From positions 1 to 64,000 of the forward strand of contig NZ_MTKN01000042.1 in NCBI RefSeq assembly GCF_001975825.1: a stretch of DNA of 64,000 bases, written 5' to 3'. The notes beneath the pieces are model-generated. The model was not told the DNA's origin. It did not search any database and saw only the letters and a program-made list of their open reading frames with translations. Positions within the stretch are counted from its first letter, which is position 1. Each line of letters begins with the position of its first letter. The stretch comes from [Flexibacter] sp. ATCC 35208 (GTDB lineage Bacteria > Bacteroidota > Bacteroidia > Chitinophagales > Chitinophagaceae). A program made the position numbers and the translations under genes. Positions 1-9,089 of this stretch are shown here, piece after piece.

Positions 1-35
1 CTATTTTCAAAGAAAAAAGGATATTTTTAGCTACC

Positions 36-1388
36 ATGATGAAAAAACTATATTTAACCCTTGCTGGCTGTATCTATATCGCAGCAACTATTTCTGCCCA
101 AACTACCGGTTTGCAGGAGCAATTACCCCTGTTAATGCACCGTGATCATATTCCCGGCCTGTCGGCTGCCTATATCTATCACGGCAAGGTAACCTGGGTG
201 CAACATTTCGGTACCGCCGACGAAACTACCCATTCCCCTGTAACAGACAGTACCCTGTTTGAAGCAGCCTCACTTACAAAAGTCGTGACTGCCTATGCCG
301 CCATGCAACTCATTTCCGAAGGGAAACTTAATCCTGACAAACCGCTCAATGAATACCTGGGTAATAACTACGATATCGGAAACGACCCCCGTATCCACAA
401 GATCACCGCCCGCAGGGTGTTGTCACATAGCGCCGGTTTGCCTAACTGGCGCCCCAATAAAGATTCATCCCTGCCGATCAATTTTACCCCCGGCGATCAC
501 TTTAGCTATTCAGGAGAAGGGTTCGTATACCTCGCCATAGTCATGGAAAAGATCACAGGAATGCCCTACGAACAATTGATCAATAAAAGGGTCTTCCTCC
601 CATTAGGGATGAAACATAGCCATCTTACCTATCTCCCTACTATTAAATCATATGCCAGAAGACATGACTGGATGGGAAACCCCACCTGGCTACCTGATTA
701 TACCAATATTAATGCTGCTGCCAGTCTGCGTACCACCGCAAAGGACTACGCTACCTTCCTGGCTGCTATACTGAATACACCCAAAGGCATGTTTCAGACA
801 CAGATTCATGTAGATACCGCAAAGGCTCCTCAACTCAGCTGGGGATTAGGTGTAGGACTGGATAGTGTTGCCGCGACACGGTATTGCTGGCATTGGGGGG
901 ATCAGGGCGATTCAAGGGCCTTCTTTTGTGGAGATATCAGTAAAAAGGATGGCATCGTATTTTTAACCAATAGTGCCAACGGCTTATCTATCGTACCCGA
1001 TGTATTGGAGGTTGTATTTGGACCGCAGCAACTGGATATCAATAAATTTGTTGCGTATGGAAAATTCGAGCCTACTGCGCTAACTTTAATACAGACTATT
1101 CAAAAAGACGGTGCTGGAAAGGCGCTCATTGATAGCAAAATCGATGAAGACCATCTCAATACCATCGGCTATTATTTTTTAAACAAAAAGGATTATACGA
1201 ACGCCATCGGCGTGTTTGCAAAAGCTACTACCGACCATCCGGATTCTTACAATGCGTGGGATAGTCTGGCAGAAGCATATATGAACCAGGGCAACAAAGA
1301 AAAGGCGATCGAATATTATGAAAAATCATTGGTGCTGAATCCGCAGAATAATAATGCGGTGGAGAAACTAAAAGAATTGAGGAAGTGA
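36..1388 (+). CDS. Secreted serine beta-lactamase-like hydrolase with C-terminal TPR
   Basis: A 450-residue protein of the beta-lactamase/penicillin-binding-protein C family. A signal peptide covers about residues 1-21 (ends ISAQ). The catalytic SxxK tetrad is visible as SLTK at 79-82, the Tyr motif as YSG at 158-160, and the third active-site motif is HWGDQG near 287. Residues about 380-445 form one or two TPR-like helical repeats (EKAIEYYEKSLVLNP). Family members hydrolyse beta-lactams, D-amino-acid peptides or esters; the substrate cannot be read from sequence. The beta-lactamase plus TPR layout is common in Bacteroidota. The gene converges on an AraC remnant, and the two stop codons sit back to back in a perfect palindrome. 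Confidence 0.85.
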   Translation: MMKKLYLTLAGCIYIAATISAQTTGLQEQLPLLMHRDHIPGLSAAYIYHGKVTWVQHFGTADETTHSPVTDSTLFEAASLTKVVTAYAAMQLISEGKLNPDKPLNEYLGNNYDIGNDPRIHKITARRVLSHSAGLPNWRPNKDSSLPINFTPGDHFSYSGEGFVYLAIVMEKITGMPYEQLINKRVFLPLGMKHSHLTYLPTIKSYARRHDWMGNPTWLPDYTNINAAASLRTTAKDYATFLAAILNTPKGMFQTQIHVDTAKAPQLSWGLGVGLDSVAATRYCWHWGDQGDSRAFFCGDISKKDGIVFLTNSANGLSIVPDVLEVVFGPQQLDINKFVAYGKFEPTALTLIQTIQKDGAGKALIDSKIDEDHLNTIGYYFLNKKDYTNAIGVFAKATTDHPDSYNAWDSLAEAYMNQGNKEKAIEYYEKSLVLNPQNNNAVEKLKELRK

Positions 1389-1402
1389 TCACTTCCTCAA
1401 TT
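1375..1402. terminator. Perfect 28-bp palindrome holding two convergent stop codons
   Basis: The sequence reads the same on both strands, with its centre between 1388 and 1389. The plus-strand hydrolase and the minus-strand AraC remnant both end Leu-Arg-Lys-stop inside it, each using one half. It could fold as a hairpin terminator in either direction, but there is no clear T-tract, so a terminator role is inferred. Confidence 0.5.
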
Positions 1403-1641
1403 GCGTAGGTGGAAACCCAAATAACTTCTTGAAAGCATAACTTATTATACCTCGCGAGATGATTCCTGCGGACAATACAATACTGTCCGGGCAATAGCGT
1501 ATAGCTTTTATGCCCATCATATCCTTCCATCTTTCCCTTCAGTAAATAAATAAAAATATGTTCTGCAATAAATGCTTCCGGTGAAATATGAGGACCAATG
1601 TAGCAGGACCTGATCTGATCGATTTTCATGAGCATGACCAA
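1389..1641 (-). pseudogene. AraC-family regulator, internally deleted remnant
   Basis: The minus strand from 1641 encodes the start of an AraC-type regulator: a cupin-like stretch with IYLLKGKMEGYDG and LLPGQYCIVRRNHLARY. At about 1440 the reading frame shifts, and the other frame gives YAFKKLFGFPPTQLRK followed by TGA at 1389-1391, which is the usual extreme C-terminus of an AraC HTH domain. Nearly the whole DNA-binding domain is missing, so this is an internal deletion that kept both ends. It lies just downstream of the SDR remnant on the same strand; reductase plus AraC pairs are common in this group. It cannot encode a working regulator. Confidence 0.75.
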
Positions 1642-1643
1642 AT

Positions 1644-2008
1644 TTACTGAATTGCACTATATTTAATCAGGCTTTCTGCCGCTGCTAACACAGCAGTTTC
1701 ATTACTCCGTGGAGCCCAGCCTAAAACCTTTATCGCCTTTTGATTGCTGGCATTGCGGTTGACTCCCAATAACGGCGCTATTGCTTTTGCCTTTTGATTA
1801 CCCAAAAGCGCAGCGAGTTTTACTTTCCAGTCAGCCAATGGTTTTGTAGATATTTTAACTCCCACAGCAGGCATTTTATTTTTTATATACTGGGCTATCT
1901 GCAGCAGACTCATAGTGCCACCTGCTAATGCCAGGAACCTTTCTCCATTGGCCTGATACAGTGACTTGCTACGAATCCTGTGCCACCGGTGACGAGTAAC
2001 TGTTGCAT
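1644..2008 (-). pseudogene. NAD-dependent epimerase/dehydratase (extended SDR), internally deleted remnant
   Basis: From the ATG at 2008 the minus strand gives MQQLLVTGGTGFVASHCI, the N-terminal Rossmann strand with its TGGTGFVA dinucleotide-binding motif. The frame then breaks, and another frame continues from about QANGERFLALAGG to the stop at 1644, which matches the C-terminal third of dihydroflavonol-reductase-like SDR proteins (SLLQIAQYIK, NQKAIKVLGWAPRS). The middle of the protein, including the YxxxK active site, is absent. Normal length would be about 340 residues; about 120 remain in two frames. The deletion style matches the adjacent AraC remnant. Confidence 0.75.
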
Positions 2009-2132
2009 TGTTTTTTTTATACAAATGTCAGGTGTATTTTAGTTGGTAGCTTTGTTGAGAAGTCATTTTTTGGAAAAAAAGAAGGTGTATCATAAATAAA
2101 AGAAACGCCTGAGAAACGGATAAAATAGAATC

Positions 2133-2192
2133 TGGCCCCATCAGGTCTCCGAATTAAAAGAGGGTGTATCTGACTTGTGATACACCCCCCTT
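2133..2192 (-). terminator. Terminator hairpin, copy A of a dispersed two-hairpin element
   Basis: Arms GGGTGTATC (2162-2170) and GATACACCC (2179-2187) enclose an 8-base loop. A-rich and T-rich flanks make it a plausible bidirectional terminator, chiefly for the minus-strand gene ending at 2201. A second conserved stretch (2133-2156) with GGTnnCCGAAT lies beyond it and recurs at 40.6 kb and 50.6 kb. Confidence 0.65.
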
Positions 2193-2200
2193 TTTCATAA

Positions 2201-5200
2201 CTATTTCTTCACAATCGTTTTTGTCGTTCGTGTACCATTTGCATCAATGGTTATCATATAAGCACCCTTCGGTAATGCAGATATATTCAACGTTTCTCCT
2301 GATTGCACCAGTCTTGCCGGCATCACCTGTCTGCCCAGTAAATCAAAGATCGTCACCTTGGCCTGTGCCGCATTAAATTGCAGGTGAACATCATTAGATG
2401 TAGGATTTGGATAAATGAGCACCTTCGTAGGCGTAGTTGCCAGTTGTAGCGCAGCTACGCGTGCTGTACTAGTCAAACCGGTTGTATACAACTGATTGGT
2501 TGGAATAATCTCTTTTACCTGTGAGCTACTTGACCATGACAGCTTTGCATTTGCACCGCCATAGTCTTCAAAGTATTCCATCTTAAAATCGTACTGCTGA
2601 CCAGCCGTCAACGCAATCGTGCCACTATATTCAATATCCCAGTCATTAATCCATTTGTCAATCACCAGCTGGTTATTGATCCACAAACGTCTGCCATTAT
2701 CACTGGTGATATAGAAAGTATATGTACCCGTGTAACGTGGCTCGATCTTACCCGTCCAGCGAATAGAGGTGTGGTCGATTGTAAGTCCGGGAGCAGGTGC
2801 CCCTTCACCCCAGTCGAAATTAATATTCGGATCAATCCGGGATATTTTCAGGGTATCGAAGTTCATACCATTGTAATAGTTACCTGTGAGGCCATTGCCA
2901 TTACCTACAGTGGCACCTTGGTACAATTGCCACCTGGATGACAACTGGCCGGTATCTGCTCTTTGCACCAATCTTGCTTCCGCAGCAGTACTTTCATTTT
3001 CAATGGAGATCACTTTTCCACTTAATACATTGATGAATTTGTAATACCCACTATCTGCAGCGATCGCAATGAATTGCTGATTCGTGGCATGTTGATCTGT
3101 ATATTGCCAGATGTATGCATTGTCTGCCGTGCTGGAATTTGCCACATCCAGTACTTTGGCGCTGTGATACGCAGTGAGGGAGTAGATACCATCACCCATA
3201 TGTTTGAAAGTAAAAGTCTGGTTCGCCGCTCCGGTAGGTGTCCATAATTGCAGACTCGCACCATTGCCTGTGCCACCAAGACCACCACGTACATCCATGT
3301 AGTAGTTGCTTTTTACGTTTCTTAAAGTATAAGAACCTGCCAGGTTAGGGTCACCGTTAGCACGTACCCGTAATGAACTGAGTTTATCATCCCAGCTGTT
3401 CAGGAAAGCTGTATCACGGGTCAGCACAAGACTGTCTCCACCAAATTCGTCATTCCAATAGAGCACTGCCTGGTAACCTTTGGCAATCTTTACAGAAGTG
3501 ACTTCGTCATTGTTGATCCCCTTTAACTTCAGACCGGATAATTTATACGCACCGATATTAAACCCTGCATGGAAGCCCGCGTAATTCAGGTCCTGGTACA
3601 AGGTAACCGGTCCTGAGCTGGTATCAGGTCTGCTGAATAATTGCGCGGCCGGAACGATCTGTTTAGACTGTGAAGCGCTTTCCCAGGAGAGATGACAGAA
3701 GGCATCACCAACACCTTCTCCATATTGCAATTCAATATTGTATTTCTGACCCGCTGTGAGCGCAATAGTGCCAGTGCGGGTATAAGCACCCTGTGTTTCG
3801 TAATCGTTGATGAGGGTTTGTCCATTTACAATGAGCTTCACTCCATCATCGGAATAACAGGAGAAGGTATACGTTTCAGAATACAAAGGTTGAATTTGTC
3901 CAGACCATTTTACAGAGAAATTATTATATCCCAGGTATTGATTGTTGGGAGAAAGATTCGCCCAGTCAGCATCTATGTTTTGGTTAAAAAGCCTATACCT
4001 GAGCGTATCCTGGTGATAACCGCTGTAGAAGTCCGCACGCAATCCATTTCCTTGTCCAACATTCAATCCTTTGATATTCTTGCGGATGAGCCACACGAAT
4101 TCATCAGGAGCTACTACACGTACATTACTGTTCAGCCGGTTGATACAATCAATGACATCATCTACACTTCTATCCCATACGTGTACAGAGATCAGGCTAT
4201 AGCCATCCTGTGAGTTGATATTCGTGGATGCTGCATTGAGGGTATTGGCCAGCGAAGCGGGAGAGGACAAGGTGCCCCACAGGGTATATCTGCCACCGAT
4301 AGACGGTTTATCTTTGTACCAGTCTATTTGTCCGGCTCTGCCTGTGTAGTTGGCGCCGTAGCTATAGTAAAAAAGTGCATCGATATTATCCTGCTTCAGG
4401 TAAGGAGTAGGATCGTTATCACTGTCATCTGCATCGATGATGTTCACGATACGGAGGTCCGCCTGTTTCATGTATTTATTGAGCAGGTTACACTCTGTAG
4501 TGAGGTCGGCATCCGGCACACGACCGGGGAAAAAGTAACCTCTGCCAGAAGGACCGGCAATGAGCACATTACGACCATCAGGCGTGGTGAGACAGTTATC
4601 TACATACTTCTCGTACATAAGCGGTGCGGCTTCAGACAAAGAGGGGGAGATGGTCCAGCCGAGGTTCACGTGGCCACGGTTAGGGTTTGCCCAGTTGTTC
4701 GTATTGTCCGAAGTGCCGAGTAACCATTGCAGGTTATCGCCATCAGTAATAACAAAGCATACGGTGTGTACATTTGGTACTACCTCGTATGGTTTGATAG
4801 CCGGCTTTTGTTGAAAGCCATCTTTTTTAGGTGGGATCTGGGAGAGGGCAGACATATTCGGCGCCCAGTCTGAAGGGAGTATCAAAGCAGAATGGAGGGA
4901 CAATTGCTCTACGGTATTGTACTCAGATGGCCCCCAGCCAAAGTAGGCAGCGCCTTTGTTCATACGGTTGTACACATTGCTGGCCAGCGCACCGGTAACG
5001 GTATCAGACCAGAACTGAAAGGCTTTGCTGTAACTGGAAAAGTCGCCCATGTAGTAGACCCTGTCATCAGAACTTTGCTGGTAAGTAGCGACGTTCTTGT
5101 TGAAGAGACTACCATAATTGGCAAGTACCCAGGCTTCGTCGTGGGTGGTCACATCCAGTAGTTTTGTGAGGCCAGCATTGATGGCTTCAGATTCGATGTC

Positions 5201-5611
5201 GGTTGGGATCGCGACAGCATTCATCACACCGGCCAGTGAGATGGCTGCATTCGTAGATTTGTCCTTTGGGTTACAAAGGATGTAACCGGCCAGGCGGTTG
5301 GCATAGTGGGCCAGCAGACCGGCGAAGTTGTTGTAGTAAGTGGTATTGGTTTTAATACCGGCGTTTTCTACCAGGGTACGGTGACCATAGGTGTCTCTCA
5401 GTATTTCAGGTTTCGTCTGGGCAATGACGCCTTGCAGGGTTTGTAGGGCGACCTTTTCAGAGGTAGACATGTTCTCTGAGGTGACGAAGAGGCTATCGGG
5501 TACGGCAGATAATGTGAATGGGCTGCCAGCTACACGGGGCGGTTTTCGTTGTGCCTGTGCAGAAAGTACGGATAGCAGGATTACCAGAGGAATTAGGTAA
5601 TGTGTTTTCAT
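2201..5611 (-). CDS. Secreted GxGYxYP-family protein with PA14, crystallin, ricin and T9SS domains
   Basis: A 1136-residue exported multidomain protein. The signal peptide is residues 1-20 (LSVLSAQA). Residues about 30-515 form the GxGYxYP domain pair, with the signature variant GPSGRGYFFPG near 345-355. They are followed by a PA14 domain (about 520-660), a beta/gamma-crystallin-like segment (about 665-755, LYQDLNYAGF), a ricin-type beta-trefoil (about 758-895, NVKSNYYMDVRGG), a second PA14 (about 905-1045), and a type IX sorting domain starting VLIYPNPTSND and ending TKTIVKK. GxGYxYP proteins are putative glycoside hydrolases, and PA14 and ricin modules bind carbohydrate. I infer a surface or secreted glycan-active protein. 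It is monocistronic with a terminator right after the stop. Confidence 0.88.
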   Translation of the reverse strand: MKTHYLIPLVILLSVLSAQAQRKPPRVAGSPFTLSAVPDSLFVTSENMSTSEKVALQTLQGVIAQTKPEILRDTYGHRTLVENAGIKTNTTYYNNFAGLLAHYANRLAGYILCNPKDKSTNAAISLAGVMNAVAIPTDIESEAINAGLTKLLDVTTHDEAWVLANYGSLFNKNVATYQQSSDDRVYYMGDFSSYSKAFQFWSDTVTGALASNVYNRMNKGAAYFGWGPSEYNTVEQLSLHSALILPSDWAPNMSALSQIPPKKDGFQQKPAIKPYEVVPNVHTVCFVITDGDNLQWLLGTSDNTNNWANPNRGHVNLGWTISPSLSEAAPLMYEKYVDNCLTTPDGRNVLIAGPSGRGYFFPGRVPDADLTTECNLLNKYMKQADLRIVNIIDADDSDNDPTPYLKQDNIDALFYYSYGANYTGRAGQIDWYKDKPSIGGRYTLWGTLSSPASLANTLNAASTNINSQDGYSLISVHVWDRSVDDVIDCINRLNSNVRVVAPDEFVWLIRKNIKGLNVGQGNGLRADFYSGYHQDTLRYRLFNQNIDADWANLSPNNQYLGYNNFSVKWSGQIQPLYSETYTFSCYSDDGVKLIVNGQTLINDYETQGAYTRTGTIALTAGQKYNIELQYGEGVGDAFCHLSWESASQSKQIVPAAQLFSRPDTSSGPVTLYQDLNYAGFHAGFNIGAYKLSGLKLKGINNDEVTSVKIAKGYQAVLYWNDEFGGDSLVLTRDTAFLNSWDDKLSSLRVRANGDPNLAGSYTLRNVKSNYYMDVRGGLGGTGNGASLQLWTPTGAANQTFTFKHMGDGIYSLTAYHSAKVLDVANSSTADNAYIWQYTDQHATNQQFIAIAADSGYYKFINVLSGKVISIENESTAAEARLVQRADTGQLSSRWQLYQGATVGNGNGLTGNYYNGMNFDTLKISRIDPNINFDWGEGAPAPGLTIDHTSIRWTGKIEPRYTGTYTFYITSDNGRRLWINNQLVIDKWINDWDIEYSGTIALTAGQQYDFKMEYFEDYGGANAKLSWSSSSQVKEIIPTNQLYTTGLTSTARVAALQLATTPTKVLIYPNPTSNDVHLQFNAAQAKVTIFDLLGRQVMPARLVQSGETLNISALPKGAYMITIDANGTRTTKTIVKK

Positions 5612-5920
5612 GATGGAACGGGTTTTTGTTTGGAAACAAGAGTACTTCTGGAATAGAAAGCGTTTTCATTATGTAGAATGATAGGTAAGTCGTGGAATTG
5701 GGTTAGTGTCATTTACAGCACTTGACTAAGATATGTTTTGTTCGGGGAATTTGCAAGGCATTGAAATTTGTACTTTGCGATTTACACTTTATTAATAACT
5801 TTGTGGTGATTACTGTAGTGAGTAGTTAACTTTAAGAACTGCACTACATTGGAATTATCCCATATTTGTATAAGTGAGTGTAAACCCAATATTCAGATTT
5901 AATTTTTTTAATTTTCTATT
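5612..5920. other. Divergent intergenic region
   Basis: 309 bases between the divergent GxGYxYP gene and the secreted coiled-coil gene. The only recognisable signal is the promoter-like pair at 5774-5803; no RNA gene, ORF or strong repeat was seen. Confidence 0.5.
5774..5803 (+). promoter_or_regulatory. Bacteroidota-type promoter for the 5921 gene
   Basis: TTTG at 5774-5777 and TAACTTTG at 5796-5803, spaced by 18 bases, match the Bacteroidota -33 TTTG and -7 TAnnTTTG elements. The implied 5' UTR is about 110 bases. Confidence 0.45.
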
Positions 5921-7111
5921 ATGAAATCAATTTTACTGATTTTATCCCTTACATGTTCTTTAGTATTGCCAGTGCATGCGCAATATTATAATGACATTTG
6001 TTCCTTTTCTATTAACCAGACACCCACTTATGGGGCAAAGATTAAAACGAATATTCCCTTTGCAAACAGCTCTGCTATGCCAACGGTAATTATAGAGGGA
6101 TTTGATTACGCAACTAGTTCCCCTTTGAATCTGACGCTAACCTGGTACGTTTTCAATAACATCTTTTATAAGAGTTCTGTTGCAACGGCTGGTGGGTCCA
6201 ATCCTCCCATTACGTTGGCAAACGAGAATGGGAAAATTTCAATATTCCTGGATTACAAGAGTTATTATTTGCGTTTCCATGTACGGGCTTTTGCAAAAGG
6301 TCTGAATGAAGAGACCGCGGCAAATTTTTCCAACTGGACGGTTGTTGACTCTGCGTTGATAACGGACGCAAGTACGGTGACGACTATCAGTTACAGGAAT
6401 AACTATGCCGGTACGGTGTACCTGCCGGATAGTATTACTGCTACGGGTGCAGGCAAATTTGGAGTAGGTACCCTGAATCCAAGGGCCTCGCTTGATGTGG
6501 CGACAACGTTACCTGATACGGTGACTTCGGTACTAGGGCGGTTAGCTCCCGGCAATACGGTGGCAGATGGTACTTATCTTGGTGTGAAATCATATAGTGC
6601 TTCGGGGACTAACATACCAATGTTTGGTTTGATTAGTAAATACGCTGCATTTTTGAATAGTGGGATTATCTTTAATAAAGGTAGTAATACGATAGGGGGA
6701 TATCTCACTTTTTTGACAAATGATGGAACAGAACAGATGCGGTTGGATAAGAATGGAAATCTGCTGATCGGTACTACAATAACGGGAAACTTTAAACTCG
6801 CAGTAGCAGGTACCATTGGTGCTAAGAAACTACAAATTACGCAATCTGGTTGGGCAGACTATGTATTCAATCCTGGTTATAAACTACCTTCATTAGCAGA
6901 AGTTGAAGCCCATATCCAGGCAAATCACAGATTACCTGAAATTCCCTCAGAGAAAGAAATTTCAGAAAAAGGACTGGATGTAGCCGAAATGCAGAAATTA
7001 CAAATGCAAAAGATTGAAGAACTAACCTTGTACCTGATAGAGGAGCACAAGGCAAATGTGAAATTACAACAGGAAGTAGCGGAGTTAAAAGCGAAATTAG
7101 AGAATAAGTAG
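5921..7111 (+). CDS. Secreted tail-fibre-like protein with C-terminal coiled coil
   Basis: 396 residues with a signal peptide (about 1-20, ends PVHAQ). The middle (residues about 175-310) resembles the trimeric fibre-like repeats seen before intramolecular chaperone tails (VGTLNPRASLDVAT, GNLLIGTT). The C-terminal 90 residues carry a motif widespread in Bacteroidota secreted proteins: WADYVFNPGYKLPSLAEVE, LPEIPSEKEI and EKGLDVAEMQ, ending in a coiled coil (EELTLYLIEEHK). The exact function is unknown; a trimeric surface or fibre protein is an inference. It has its own promoter. Confidence 0.75.
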   Translation: MKSILLILSLTCSLVLPVHAQYYNDICSFSINQTPTYGAKIKTNIPFANSSAMPTVIIEGFDYATSSPLNLTLTWYVFNNIFYKSSVATAGGSNPPITLANENGKISIFLDYKSYYLRFHVRAFAKGLNEETAANFSNWTVVDSALITDASTVTTISYRNNYAGTVYLPDSITATGAGKFGVGTLNPRASLDVATTLPDTVTSVLGRLAPGNTVADGTYLGVKSYSASGTNIPMFGLISKYAAFLNSGIIFNKGSNTIGGYLTFLTNDGTEQMRLDKNGNLLIGTTITGNFKLAVAGTIGAKKLQITQSGWADYVFNPGYKLPSLAEVEAHIQANHRLPEIPSEKEISEKGLDVAEMQKLQMQKIEELTLYLIEEHKANVKLQQEVAELKAKLENK

Positions 7112-7154
7112 ATTGAAATTGGCCTGCGGCAGCAAGGAAGATGTCTCATTTCAG

Positions 7155-7237
7155 CTGGCGCCGATGAGGGGCGGTTTTGTAGCTGAGAGAACGAAGATTC
7201 TTGTTAACTGGCGCCATCTATGGTGGACTTTGTAGCT
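7155..7237. repeat. Pair of imperfect 30-bp direct repeats
   Basis: Two units at 7155-7184 and 7208-7237 each begin CTGGCGCC and end TTTGTAGCT, with differing central bases; they start 53 bases apart. They lie in the gap after the fibre-like gene. No function is evident. Confidence 0.6.
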
Positions 7238-7333
7238 ACCAGTATAACTGCTCTTTTGAACTCAAACCATGATACAGGATTTTAATTCCCATCGCCAGGT
7301 ACAAATGACCTAATTTCATAGAAATATTCACCT

Positions 7334-7888
7334 ATGAAGGAGCTCTTTATTTTCATTGTCGAAGCTTTTATCTTCACCTTCCTGGCCCTCAGGCTGGCTG
7401 ACCTCCTATGGGACTGGTTAATAAAAGCACCTCAAAACGATGAAATAAAGAAATTCAAAATAGGACGCGGCATCCTTATCTGGATCCTCTTTGCCTCTTT
7501 AAAACACATCGTGTTTTATTTCGACGAAGGCGGCTCTGAATACCGAAGCATCCCTGTTCAATATCCTTATTTTATAAAGGAGGGAGTGGATGGCAGCTAC
7601 CTCTACAAACAAAATGATGATGAGGCAATACCATGCGAGATCAGTCAATTCGCTATCAGCGGATCAAAGTTCTACTATACCTGCAAAGAACACAGAACAG
7701 ATATTCGCATCTTCGATTGTAATGATCAATCCATCAGAATTGCCCAAACCGGTCCAGTATTAAAGGATTTCTCCCCCCAATACTACTGGTATCATCTTGT
7801 GAAAATTGACCTGTCAGGTATTATAATATTCGCAGTCCTTCAACTATGGATCATGTTCAAACTAAACAAAAGCCGGTCAAAACATTGA
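7334..7888 (+). CDS. Unrecognised membrane protein
   Basis: 184 residues. Hydrophobic segments are at about 4-30 (FIVEAFIFTFLALRLADLLW), 48-66 (ILIWILFASLKHIVFYF) and 155-177 near the C-terminus, with a polar domain of about 85 residues between the second and third. I do not recognise the family. Its stop codon lies inside a hairpin shared with the convergent hydrogenase maturation protease gene, so it is probably transcribed alone. Confidence 0.6.
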   Translation: MKELFIFIVEAFIFTFLALRLADLLWDWLIKAPQNDEIKKFKIGRGILIWILFASLKHIVFYFDEGGSEYRSIPVQYPYFIKEGVDGSYLYKQNDDEAIPCEISQFAISGSKFYYTCKEHRTDIRIFDCNDQSIRIAQTGPVLKDFSPQYYWYHLVKIDLSGIIIFAVLQLWIMFKLNKSRSKH

Positions 7889-7898
7889 CCGGCTTTTT
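7871..7898. terminator. Bidirectional terminator between convergent genes
   Basis: Perfect 10-bp arms AGCCGGTCAA (7871-7880) and TTGACCGGCT (7885-7894) with a 4-base loop, flanked by A-rich and T-rich tracts. The right arm contains the stop codon of the 7334 gene. On the minus strand it ends the hya operon. Confidence 0.85.
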
Positions 7899-7899
7899 A

Positions 7900-8349
7900 C
7901 TAAATAACACTTCTTATTTCCTCCAACAACAAAGGTATACACCCCTCAATCTCCTCAGTCAATTCCATCCCCTGTTGTTGAATACTCTCAATACTTACCA
8001 CGAACAAATACAACTCCGGCATCGTACCCAACAACTGCAACGCACTCACCAAATCCTTCAACCCAATATCATGCGCACTGATCTCCGGCGGAAAATCACT
8101 CGCATACTTTGGCTGTATACACCTGATCGTTCCCGGCTTCAACCCATCCAAAGTTGCATCCACCAAAATAACCCTTTCATACAGCTCAAAATATTCCAGC
8201 AAATGGAACCCACCTGTTCCACCATCAATTACATCAATCCCCGGAATATCCTGCGATATCTCTAACCGTTGCGCCACATGCACACCGAGCCCTTCATCTC
8301 CCATGAGATAATTTCCAACTCCTAATAATAATGTCTTACTTTTTCTCAT
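7900..8349 (-). CDS. hyaD: [NiFe]-hydrogenase maturation endopeptidase
   Basis: 149 residues, the usual length of HyaD/HupD proteases, which clip the C-terminal tail of the large subunit once nickel is inserted. The N-terminus LLLGVGNYLMGDEGLGVHV holds the conserved GxGNxLxxDEGxG motif with the nickel-sensing Glu/Asp, and DGGTGGFHLLEYF contains the second conserved Asp region. The start overlaps the end of the cytochrome b gene by 14 bases, indicating translational coupling. It is the last gene of the four-gene hya operon. Its expected target is the tail after the last Cys-x-x-Cys-x-x-His of the 9090-10814 product. Confidence 0.93.
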   Translation of the reverse strand: MRKSKTLLLGVGNYLMGDEGLGVHVAQRLEISQDIPGIDVIDGGTGGFHLLEYFELYERVILVDATLDGLKPGTIRCIQPKYASDFPPEISAHDIGLKDLVSALQLLGTMPELYLFVVSIESIQQQGMELTEEIEGCIPLLLEEIRSVI

Positions 8350-9079
8350 CTGTTAACACGCTTCTGTCAGGAGCTGTTTGTTTATCTTTCTGAAATGCTT
8401 CTTCTTCAATAAATTTCCATCCTCCTACCATACTACTCGTCTCACCACGTCCTTCCACATAATCATGATAGAACACCAGGTACACATGTATCACTACAAA
8501 CAATATAAAGAACCACATAGTCCAGTGATGGATCTGTCTTACCATAATATCTCCACCCAGAATAGTCGGTACCCATGAAAATAACTTAGGGAACCACCAG
8601 TTACTCATAGACGCATACAACCCAAACCCGGTCAATGATTGAATACCAAAAGCAATGAAGGTGAAAAAGTAAATAAAACCCGCCAGTGCATTGTGTCCCA
8701 CACTCAGGTGTTCTTTTCCTTTGAGTTGTAAGATGTCGATCTTCAACACCTGCCAGATCTCTTTAAAGAAGAACTTCCCCGTAGGAATAAACTGCTTCCA
8801 GTTAGCATACTTATTACCCACAAACCCCCAGTACAAACGGAAGATAAAGTTGAAGAAGAAAATATAAGCTGCAATGAAATGGATAGCTCGCATCCATCCC
8901 ATTACAAACCGCTTCGACGCCTCCTGGTGACTACTGATCACCAGCGGATTGGAAATGTAAAAGCCGGTGACGATGAGCGCCACCATTACCAATGCATTGA
9001 GCCAATGGTACAGTCGTACCGGCAATTCCCATGTATACACACGTCTGAGCCGGTGTATATGGATATATTTCTTAGCCAT
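8336..9079 (-). CDS. hyaC: [NiFe]-hydrogenase b-type cytochrome subunit
   Basis: 247 residues, homologous to HyaC/HupC, the diheme membrane anchor that passes electrons from the small subunit to quinone. Four hydrophobic helices are visible, with candidate heme ligands in YHWLNALVMV, MRAIHFIAAYIFFF, LSVGHNALAGF and QIHHWTMWFFILFVVIHVY. It sits directly after the large-subunit gene (10-base gap), and its presence marks a membrane-bound respiratory uptake enzyme. The C-terminal tail is polar and cytoplasmic. Confidence 0.93.
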   Translation of the reverse strand: MAKKYIHIHRLRRVYTWELPVRLYHWLNALVMVALIVTGFYISNPLVISSHQEASKRFVMGWMRAIHFIAAYIFFFNFIFRLYWGFVGNKYANWKQFIPTGKFFFKEIWQVLKIDILQLKGKEHLSVGHNALAGFIYFFTFIAFGIQSLTGFGLYASMSNWWFPKLFSWVPTILGGDIMVRQIHHWTMWFFILFVVIHVYLVFYHDYVEGRGETSSMVGGWKFIEEEAFQKDKQTAPDRSVLTDEKK

Positions 9080-9089
9080 AAGTTCGCAT

